Of a stretch of 64,000 bases of DNA, positions 50,201 to 62,200 are shown one piece after another (positions within the stretch are counted from its first letter, which is position 1; every line of letters begins with the position of its first letter). The position numbers and the translations under genes are program-made. Source of the DNA: Sipunculus nudus (taxonomy: Eukaryota; Annelida; Sipuncula; Golfingiida; Sipunculidae); the NCBI GenBank assembly GCA_026874595.1, contig CM049315.1, positions 16,062,164-16,126,163 on the forward strand. The letters run 5' to 3'. A model generated the notes under the pieces. The model ran no database searches. It was not told the origin of the DNA and worked only from the letters and a program-made list of their open reading frames with translations.

Positions 50201-53200
50201 ATATGCCAGTATTGCCTTTATTATTCAGTAACATGGACCACCCCGTTCATTATGTATAAATTGACATAAAATAAGTAACAAGTGACCTTTTCTTTAGTCT
50301 TGTCTTGAAGAAAACCTGCTGGCTTGATGCAGTGGTTCTTATTCATTTAACCTGAAGTTATCATGGAATAATAATAAAAATGATATTTGTTTTGAATAAT
50401 TTACTTTCAGAACCCCTCAAGAGAGGCAGCTGAAACAAGCGCAGGATGAGACAGCGGAGGTCAGGAGGAGGTTACGAGAGGTCAGGGGGTCACAATACAA
50501 TACATGATAGATTCCAAGCTGATTTTTCCCTAGTACATAGCAATGTTAGTTAGCCTGCTCTATTTCATAACCATAAAAATGGATTTCCAAAGGATCAGCC
50601 AGTTAGATGCCATTCAACTTGTTTCTTACCAATGACATTTCACCTTAGTTGCTTTAGACTGTGCTGAAATACTATTTTTAAATATTGGACACGGCTTTCC
50701 TTTGGATTAGTAAATATCATCAGCACATCAATAGAGGATCATCTGATGATAGAGATACCAAAATTTCATTTTGTATTGTGGTGTATCTGATGAAAGAGAT
50801 AACAATATTTCATTTTATACCATGGTGTATCTGATGATAGAGATATTACTTTGTATTGTGTTGTATCTGATGATGGAGATATGACTTTGTATCGTGGTGT
50901 ATCTGATGATAGAGATATGACTGTATCATAATGTATCTGATGATAGAGATATGGCTTTGTATCATGGTGTATCTGATGATAGAGATATGACTTTGTATCA
51001 TGGTGTATCTGATGATAGATATTTGACTGTATCATGATGTATCTGATGATAGAGATATGACTGTATCATGGTGTATCTGACGATAGTGATACCAATATTT
51101 GATTTTATATCATGGTGTATCTGATGATAGAGATATGTCTGTATCTTGGTGTATCTGATGATAGAGATATGGCTTTATATCATGGTGTATCTGATGATAG
51201 AGATATGGCTTTGTATCATGGTGTATCTGATGATAGAGAGATGTCTGTATCTTGATGTATCTGATGATAGAGATATGACGATGTGTCGTGGTCTATCTGA
51301 TGATAGAGATATGACTGTATCGTGGTGTATCTGATAATAATGATACCAATATTTGATTTTATATCATGGTGTATCTGATGATAGAGATATGACTTTGTAT
51401 CATGGTGTATCTGATGATAGAGATATGACTGTATCAAGATGTATCTGATGATAGAGATATGACTGTATTGTGTTGTATCTGATGATAAAGATAGGACTGT
51501 ATCATGATGTATCTGATGATAGAGATATGACTTTGTATCATAGTTTATCTGATGATAGAGATATTTCTTTGTATCGTAGTTTATCTGATGATAGAGATTT
51601 GACTTTGTATCATGGTGTACCTGATGATAGAGATAACAATATTTTATTTGTATAGTGGTGTATCTTATGATAGAGATATGATTTTGTATTGTGGTGTATC
51701 TGTGCACTGTTGAATCATTGCAGCCCTATAGTTAATTCTAATATTTCAAATATAAAAGATGAATGATTATATTTTTGCTTTTTTATCAGGCTTTGAATAT
51801 ATCAGAAGAACAGAAACTTCACTTTCGACAGACAATTGCAGATCTAAAGCAACAGCTACAGGATGTGACACTAGCCAGGGATAATATTGTAGAAATGAAG
51901 TAGGTGTTGTCATGGTAACATGCATAGATTTATGCTTATCTGCCAGGTTATATTAAAGGTTGCTGGATTGATTTAAATTTTATTACATAAACTGTATGGA
52001 AAATTTAGCTTTGCAGGAAATGTTTGAATGCCCATTTGCAATGAAAAACTGTAGCATTTGCCATTATGGCTTAACCATCCATTTCTTCTTTTTTACACAG
52101 AAGTGAAGGTATGAGTCACAGGTGTAATTAAGATGGCAAAAATAACACCTCACAATTTGTTATAAAAATATAATAAAATCAGTATCTGTGTATACATTCA
52201 ATTTTTACACTTTTTCAATCCTGTTGATAGTGATTAATATAGAAAATACATACCGGTATATTGAAAAGCTGCTGACAAGTTTTTTTATACTTTGGATTAT
52301 TTTCTTTATCAAGATGTAAATGTTACAGGCAGACAGAGGCCATGAACCAGGAGATGGTTGTCAGTCGTCTGCAGAGCACTGTGGATCAGATGGAGCAAGC
52401 CAGTCGAGCTCAGGACAAGGTCAGGTTTGTTACTGGCAGTAGGTGCTAGGAGAAAGGGTTTGGGGGGGGGGGGGGGAAGGTGGGTGCTCTCAGTGCACAT
52501 GATTAATCCTGTTGACCACCATATTGGGATATATTTATCAACCTGCCAGTTACTGGGTCCCTGGTTCTTATCCATCTCCCTAATGGACTATTAAAAAAAA
52601 CATATATGTGTGTGCTGTGGCCTGCTTGATTCAACCAAATATTTGTTCATTTTCCTCATTCCCTCCAATAATAAAATATGTTGATTTTCATTACCATTTT
52701 ACTATGCAATAGAAAAATTGAGACCTATTAACGTGAACCTTTTTATGTTAACAATACCAGTAAAAAAAATCACTTTACAGATTGAATGATTTTTTTTGTT
52801 GAATGTTTCAACTGATGTCACGCTAAATGAGCTAAAATTTCAAAATATTTAACTGATGTCTGCTAGTTTCTTTCTGCAATATTTTAAATTAGAAATATCC
52901 TGCATACAGAGATTCATGTCTGACAATCTTAATTTTGAAATATGAACCATTGCAGACACTATCTGCTATGAAAGAAAAAACGGATGCATTACAACATGAA
53001 AAATCAGTAATGGAGTCCGCCTTCAATCAGATACGATGTCTACTGCTGGAACGAGAACAGAAGAATGGACAGACATTCTCAGACTCTCAGTCTGTGTCTC
53101 AGTTAACTCCCACCATGGTGTCTCATTTGCTGGAGCGCCACCTGGCAGACTTAGATAAAAACGTAAAGGACCTCACAGATAATGCCAGGCTGGTATGGTA

Positions 53201-56200
53201 TAATTTTTTTATTGTCTTCTTTCTTTCATCATGTAGATTAGGACCATAAATCTGCAGATTATGTACTGGTTTTTTTTTTAAAGGAAGTCAACATGGCTGA
53301 ATTAGTGTTTCTCAAGGCTCTAAAATTTAGTTACATTTATGTGTACAGTTTTTCTTGCAAAGCTCCTGTAATTATAATGCCTAAAAATCAAAACATTTCT
53401 TTAACACCAAATATATATCTAAAGGGACTGTATTTAAATAAATCTTTTAGCTCAGCTGACTGAAAGTAATCTGAATTATACCAATCAGTCTTTGTCCATC
53501 CATCTGTCTGTTTGTCTGTCTGCTAACAGGGCAAAAATTGAAACTTCTAGAAACGTCTAACTGAACATCCATGGAGGTAAAAAAAATCTCCTTGGAAACC
53601 TACACTTAGGTCACTGCGAGCTATATCCTATGAGCTATGGTGCTTGTAAATACCTCCAGAATAAGTTAAAATTTGATACAAAACCTATCTTTATAATTAA
53701 TGCATGGATCGTCATGAATCTTGCCTTGAATATTCACCATAACTAGTTTTGTAATTTCCCTAAAACTGGTGGCGCCACCTATATTTTTTTCAATTTTACT
53801 ACATTGAGACAGTCAAATGACAGGTCAAGGTCACTGGACCAACTTTTTTTAAAGATTGTTTTGATAATAAAAATGGTGTAAGTTTTCAAAGGTGTAAATT
53901 ACTCAGGTTTATAGGTCACAAAGTCAGGGGTCAAGGTCACAGGACCCACATTTTGAAACAGCTCAAAAATATCCCTACAGACAAATTCAGCTGAGTGTCA
54001 AGACCCATGTGTGCCTTGTTTATTTTAACTTTTCAATTATTTTAAATGCAGAAAAGTCATAAACTAATATATTTTTAGCTCAGCTGACTATAAGTCATCT
54101 GAGCTATAGTCGTGGTCCATTGTCCGTCGTCCGTCTGTCTGTCCGTCCTTCCGTCTGTCTGGATGTCCGTCCGTAAGACTGGCACGTTTTGACACCATTG
54201 GACCTACGAATCTGAAATTCTGCATACAGTTAGATGTCCCCAAAATCTCCTACCATGCCGAAAATTGGATCAATAGGACTTTGTTCCTTTGAGATATTAA
54301 GGAAAAACCTCAATTTTTTATTAGAAATCTATTTTCACACTTTAGAACTGCCTTATATCAAAACCACTCATCTGTTTTTCTTCATATTTACCATAAATAT
54401 TCCTCTATATAGTGTCTATGTACATGCCAGAAAATAAGTCAGTATTATTTAATTTAAAAAAGTTATGGGCCCAAACATAATGGACTTTGTAAAAAAATCA
54501 GGAAAGATATTTGGTCACTTAAGACCAAAAGCGTTAAAGGTAGGGACTTTTTTTCAGTAATACAACTTTAATTGATCAAAATTTAATTGTATACCAAAAA
54601 TTAGATCAAAATCTGTTAAATTTTTTTAAATATTGGCAAAAATATAAAATTGGTACCTTAAATTTTGCCCAAGTTTGACCATGGCACGTTTTTTTCCTGT
54701 AAGTAATGTGGATTTAATTTTCACAGCATGTTTTTGTTAGCATTTTGTCTGTTAACACCAAAAATTTGAAACCAGTTGATCAAAAACTGTAGATTTTATT
54801 CAAGTTTTCAAGCACCATGTCACATCAAGTTTACATCAAGCTAGTGTTATGCAGTTTGCTAGAGCTCAGCTCCCCAACTTCAGCTCTAAGTTCCTTAAAT
54901 TTAGCATACAGTTAGATGTCTCCAAAATCCCCTACCATGCCAAGAATTTGATCACTAGGACTTAATTCCTTCGAAATATTAATGAAAAGCTTAATTTTTC
55001 CATTAAAAACCCATTGTTACACTGTAAGACTGCCTAATATCAAAACCACTGATCTGACTTTGATCATATATTATATACATATTTTTCTATACATTCGCTA
55101 TGCACATGCCAGAAATGATGTCAGTATTGCGTAGTTTTAAGTTATGGGCCCAAACATAAAGCACTTTTTAAAAAATCAAGAAATATATTTACTCCCTTAA
55201 CTAGAGGTTTGCTGAAGCTAGAGATTTTTTTGTAAAGGATGTAACATTATTTAATCAAGATTCAATTGAATACCAAAAATTAGTTCTGAATTTTATAAGT
55301 TATTAGTATAAATATAAAATTAGTACCTTAAATTTTGCCCAACTTTGACCATGGCACGTTTGTTTCCTGAGAGCACTGTTGATATAATTTTCATATCATG
55401 CAAACATAAGGATTTCATCTTTGTAGTTTAGAAATCTGAAAGAAATTGGCCAAATATTGTAGCTTTTATTAATGTTTTTATGAGACCATGTCAGACCCAG
55501 GCTTAATCCGGCCCCTCTTCAGTCACCTGTATGTTGACCTTGTTGACCTTTCACCAGATTATGCATGCTTGAGCGAAGCATACACTGGGGCAGCCAGGCA
55601 GTTAATGCCCAGCCACAGTTGATCCAGGTGTCCAACCCAACTCATCTAGTAGTTGTTTTGAAAAACAACATAACAATAAACAATAAATTAATAATTTTGT
55701 ATTGGTTTTTTATAACAAATTAAAGAAAAATTAATAGAAAAGGAATTTGTTAGTTGATGAGTAACAGAAAATTAACTTGCAGTTACTGATGATGTAAGAA
55801 TCTTGTATGGATGGATAGAATGTCAATGTCAATGTTATTCCAAATAACACCTATGGTATTTTTCAGTGAAATTTTAATGATAAAAAAATAAATCATATTA
55901 TTCATTACTATTCATTAGGGATCATATGAAGGAAATTAATGATAGACAAAGATGCAGTTGATAATATTAATCTAGATTCCTACTGTGTCTAGAGTGTAGA
56001 TTGATGTGAAAGTAGTCCAAAGTGAATATATTACATTTATTTTTTTTAATATGAATAAAAGCCATAAAACCAGGTACTTATGATCATTATTTAAATTTGT
56101 GAATTTTGTATATTCTTGATTCTCAGCATCTTTGTTTGGCTAAAACTGAATAAATACTAGACATGGTGCGAATGCTTTGCAAATGTATTTGAATACAAAT

Positions 56201-59200
56201 ATGAATATGTACTGCATTAAAAAATTTTATTGCATAAGAATGGGAATTCAGGTAAAAAATGAAAGTATTTGAATACCAGTGCAGATACTTTCAAAATGTA
56301 TTCATGAATGCATATATAATATTATTTCAGTAATCATTTCAGTTATATTTTATTTTAAAAAATCATATGATTTTCTTCTTATTTTTTTTTAATAAAAATT
56401 ATATTGGCACAATATTTGTTATTAAATTTTAATAAATACTTAAACTCTTTTATTATATGTGCTGCTTATAAGTTATATGGCCAAGTCAAAATCTGTGTGA
56501 CAATAGCACTCCATTTGTTAATAAAATAAAGGAAATCAATCCTCTTCCCTGTCTCCAAAGATACTATCAAAATCATACATAAGCTAAACACCAACAACTC
56601 ATAATAAAGCTTATATTTATTACCACACAAAACAAGGATGTGCCTCTTTCCAAAATCATATTTTTTATCATATATAACAGCTGAGCGCCGTGACCCATGG
56701 GTCCCTTGTTATTAATATTAAACAAGTAAATATTGGTTAACTCTGGGATGTTGCTTTCAGCTTGAACACCAGATGGAGCTTCAGAAAACAGAAAGTGATT
56801 CCAAGATTAAACAAAAGACAGAAGAATTCAAAGATAGGTATGCCTGCCCATCAGGTTACTTCAATAAAACTCTAGATTTGTTGTTGCAGTTCCTAGACCA
56901 TTTTGGACTTAACCAGCATTTGCAGTGATTTTTTTTATCTTAAAGTTATGTGAAAAAGTGGTATTTTTGAATCACAAGTTTTGATTTACATTTTTTCCTT
57001 GGATTAAATTTTTGACACATTAAGAACAGAGATACAGTAGTTTAATTTTGAAACATAAATGTGTTTGATTGTGTTAGTACTTAAACCTATTTGAACAAGT
57101 TACTGAACTCTAATTAATGTTGAAGGATTGTGTAATTGATGTCATAGTAAATGTAAGATGAATACATTTAATTATGTTTCTTAATAAAATTATTGCACAG
57201 GATGACTGAAATTAATTAGAATGATATATTTAGATATAAATAACATATATCGCATTATTATTTGTAGTACATGCTTGCCACCGTAGATTGTACATTATCA
57301 TCTATCTAATGCACAGTATACCTTTTTATCTGCGTTTTCCTGTTACCATTTTCATGTTTCCAGTTTCAGCATAGATATACATATTTTATTATCTACTCCC
57401 ACATGTACAGGACTGTGATAATTTTTCAATACAATATTAACTTGAGGACTCAAATGTAAAACTTGAGGACTCAAATCATTTGTATTAGTAGTAATAAACA
57501 TTTCTTCCTTGTACCTCAACAGACAAGAAATTCTAGCTATGAAATTCAGTGGGAAGGCCAGAACAAATATCATAGGTCAGAGACAATGGGACAGTAATTG
57601 ATTGGTTCTCAACTTTACTGGTCAACCAATAGAAATAAATGAATGTGAAACAACATCTGATTGGTTGGCCACTGACTTGCCAGCCAATAAGTTATAAGAT
57701 TACAAATTAAGCTTCTGATTGGTTGTCCATTTTTCATGTCAGCCAATAATCAGTTTTAATGGTTCTCTTAATTAAATCTTCATGCTATAATAAATCTGTT
57801 AACAACTGTAGCCAAGGATATTAAGTGTTGTTGGAACTCTGTGAAATATCACAGGTGATTATGATATTGTGATATTTTATACATTTTACCTTTTATTGAC
57901 ATGTTATTGCAGTCCTGTATTCACTAATTAGTTTATTTGTCCTTATTAATCCTTAACATCATTGTGTTTTAGTTGCATTAAAGTCATTAAAGAATTACAA
58001 TTCTGCATATTTTTATAAGAAAGGAAGTGTAACTGTTATTAATATATTCTTAATTGTGATAATAGTAATGATAACATTAATTTTAATGTTAATATATGGT
58101 ATAGCAAATCAGCCTGCCAAAAACTTGATGAGTTTTGAAGTGTTTGTGAGTTTTGAATGTTATGCTGTGTCTAGATTAGCAGATTTAACTCGGGAACATG
58201 AACGGGAGAGTGCCCAGGCCTCCGAGCAGACGCTACTAATCAAGAAACAAGCCAACAACCTGCAAGATCAAATTAGAGTCCTCCAGTAAGAAACCAGTCA
58301 TACTTAAACAGTAAAACAAGAAACCAGTCATACGTAAGAGTAAAAACAAGAAACCAGTCACACTGAAGCAGTTAAAACAAGAAAACAAATATATTTTAGG
58401 CTGCAAAACAAAGAAACCAGACACACTGAAGCAGTCAAAACAAGAAGCCAGTCACACTGAAGCAGTCAAAACAAGAAACCAGATATTTTCAGGCTGCAAA
58501 ACAAAGAAACCAGTACTTTATTTAGGCTGCAAAACCTAGAAACCAATCATATTTTGGCTGTGAAACCAAGAAAGCAGTCATTTAGGCTTTAAAACTTAGA
58601 ATCCAGTCTTATTTACACTTTATATTCAAGGAGTTTTTAAAATGCAGTATTTAGTGTTATTGTGAATGCATATCTAAGGAATCTGTCGTATTCATCATTG
58701 TATCCGCCAAAACGAAGTTTAGTGGATACTATGTTTTTGACCGGGTTCCGCCGCCGCCGCGGCGTTCGTTTCCGGAAAACTCCTCTGAGACTACTGGACG
58801 GATTTTTCCGAAACTTGCACAAATTATCGGGTCACATGTGAACTGGTGCCTAACCAAGTGACCTTGACCTCTGACCTTTCCTCTCTGCCCAGCGTCCGTT
58901 TGTGCGTTTGTTTCCACACATAAACCCACATATCTTGGGAACCGTTTGACTGATCAGGAAAATTTTTTTACACAAATGTAGCCCTGGGATAGCTTTATAA
59001 CATACCCAAAAAAAGGTGGCGCCACCTGCAACCATGTTTGCACAGTGTCCATCTGTTCATCTGCCTTGGGTTAAAATCACTCATATCTCTGCAGTGGTTT
59101 GACTAATTCACCTGAAATTCCGCATGCGTATACATCCTAGATAGCTTTCTTGATTTTATGACAGGTGGCGCCACCTACATTCATGTTAATGCTGCAGACA

Positions 59201-62200
59201 TCCAAGTTCATATCTCGGGAATCCTTCGACCAATCAGGGAACAAATTTTTACACAAATGTAGCCCTTGAATAGCTTAATAACATACACAAAAATGGTGGC
59301 GCCACCTGCAGCCATTTTGGCACAGCGTCCATCTGTTTGTCTGCCATGGGTTTATATCACTCATATCTCTGCAGTGGTTTGACCAAATTACCTGAAATTT
59401 GGCATGCGAATACATCCCGCATAGCTTTCTTGATTTTATGACAGGTGGCGCCACCTACATTCGCGTTCACGCTGCAGACATTAATGCTTATATCTCCTAA
59501 CTCGTTTGACCAATCAGGACAAAAAAATTTACACAAATGTAGCCCTTGGATATCTTTATAACATACACAAAAATGGTGGCGCCACCTGCAGCCATTTTTG
59601 CACAGCGTCCATCTGTTTGTCTGCTGTTGGATAAAATCACTCATATCTCTGCAGTGGTTTGACTTTTCCACATGAAATTTTGCATGTGTATACATCTTGG
59701 ATAGTTTCTCGTTCAAATTACAGGTGGCGCCACCTACAATCATGTTTATGTGGCAGACATCCATTCTCATATGTAACACATGTAACTCTATTTCCCCTTG
59801 CCACTCAATCCATGCCTCACTTTACCCGTCCTTCTCTGATTTTGGCGGATACACGTAGTCGCTTGTCGACTACCCGTATTCTAGTTAGGGTGTTAAACCA
59901 TGAAACCAGGTTATCTTTAGGCTGTCAGCCACTAAGTCAAAGATTTCTATGGTATCACCTCAAAAATGTATTGTTTTAAAGTAAAACAACTACCTTTGAT
60001 ATGGTGATTTTTGACTTCACAAACTTATTTCAGAACTTGATGAGATTGATAGGGATGCTATGTCAGTGTTTTTCACAAAGCTGACATGTTTATTCAGCCA
60101 AATTTTACCTTGATTCCACTAGCTGTCATTAATGCACAAAAAAACTTGTCTACTCTTGTCAGAGATATGAAACAGATGGGACACTAAGGAGTGAATAGCA
60201 TTAAAACTGAACCTTGTGCTGTAAACAAGCATCAACAGATAGCCAGTTACCCTGACCTTTTAGTATGATGTACAAGTCTGTTTACTCACTCAATATTTTA
60301 AGAATATATTCTTTACAGCAGATTTCACAGTGATATAGAAGATAAATAGAATAATTGATAAATAATCCATTGTTTCTTTCTTTCTTTCAGTCATTGAACA
60401 TGATTCTACAACCAGTTTCATTCACTATTCCTAATATGGTCTAACTTTAAGATAAATTAACTGTTGGATGGGTTTTCGGTAAAGGGATTCTATCCGTTGA
60501 ATCCAGGCATGCTACTTTAAGTGAACTCTTGACTTATGATACAGACAATGATGGACATAAGAGGCGCAGTTATGTAATAATAAGTAGGATTTTTTTTTAT
60601 GGTGATTTGAAAAAAAAATATATAATGGAAATTCAATATATCCTTTTATATATCTGTAAATTATTGTATGTTAGACCCCTTTTAGAACATTTTTTGTTCC
60701 TAACTTTATTTCTGAATATCTCAAACCTGTGTCACATCATTCCTACCCCTCCCCCTCCCCCTCCCACTCTCCCCCAACCCTCAGAACTTTTACTTGTGTG
60801 TGCAGTTTAAATTGTTGAATTTGAAGAACACTTTAATTAACTTGTGAATGAACATTATTAAAACAGTTTTGAAATCTGGATCAAGTGTTCACTCAGGAAA
60901 TCAAACAGCGTGTCCAAGGCCTCAGGACACATATGCCTTCAAAGACATTGTGTTAATATGTAAATGTAAATGCACAGTTCAGACAGAATCCAAATTAAAT
61001 CCGTATTTCAATTGAATAATTCCTAAATATATGTGAATTTTTATTTTCATTTGATGAATTATTCATTTCCCATAACATTCTGATGGATTTATTATGAATT
61101 GCAGTGCCCAGCAAGAAGACCAGGTGAAGGTACGAGATGACAAGATCACCGAGCTTGAGTCGAGTCTTAAGATGTTGCAGCAGGATTATGACGACAACAA
61201 CCAGAACTGGAAAGAGAAGGTAAACTTTGCTAGTTTTAACTTCTGTCTGGTTGTATGGTATGTTCTTTTTGGAGATCATGGCTTTGAGTTTATGTGTCCA
61301 TTAGGTTTAGAAGATGCAGAAAAACAGTTTCATATATGTCAAAAGAACTTCACAATCAAGTGCACGCACAGGAATATACTGAGGACTGGCCAAGAAACCT
61401 GAATATATTCTTATATACTGTGGTTGTCTTTTTGTTCACAAGGGTTTTTCGCAAATTCTCAATATTCACGAAAGAGTAATTACTACCCAAAAAAACCCTT
61501 CGTGAATGAGAGGTCCCGTCATCAAAGGCAAAGTTGAAAAGTGAAAGGTTGACATTATGAATAAAAATAGATTGTGTATGTCAAAAGATTGATATTTTAA
61601 ATGATATTAGATCTTTCCAAAGTCTGACATTAACGAACAATATTTTTTTACAATAAGATTTAGTCCACATAATATTTGATTTAATTAATTCACATAATAA
61701 TGGTTATACTCTGTGTATCAGTCTTTTGTTTTGTGAGATTGCTAAAATGGGACCCTAGTGAAACATTTTAAAGTGAAAATCTCAAAATTGAAAACAGCCT
61801 GAATATGAAGCCATCCACAGTATATGACATCTCACACCCACACCTCTGGAGCTATAATGCTGTTACACAAAGTGTATAAACATTATATATTTTTCAGCAT
61901 GAAGCTGTCCAGCTGAGTCTGGATGAGGCACAGCGAGAGTTACACAGTGTCATGATGGAACGAGATGAAGCTATCCGCAGAGAGGGAGTGCTCGAGTCAC
62001 GCCTCAATGATAACCAGGTCAGTTGGACTGATGTGGAGGCTCCTCTCTCTAGCATCTTAAAGAAAAAATGTTGATCTATGAACAAATCTACAGAGATTCA
62101 TTAAATGACTAATTATAAAGCATTACTAGCCTTTTACCTATTCTTGCATTAGGACATTTGCATGTGACTTTGTTGTGGGACAGGTTTTCCATGGGCTGAG

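Noticed and set aside
50735..51705. Repetitive protein genes ([14 protein letters not shown] frames)
   Set aside because: The frames are created by the 34-36-bp minisatellite inside an intron and change phase with unit length.
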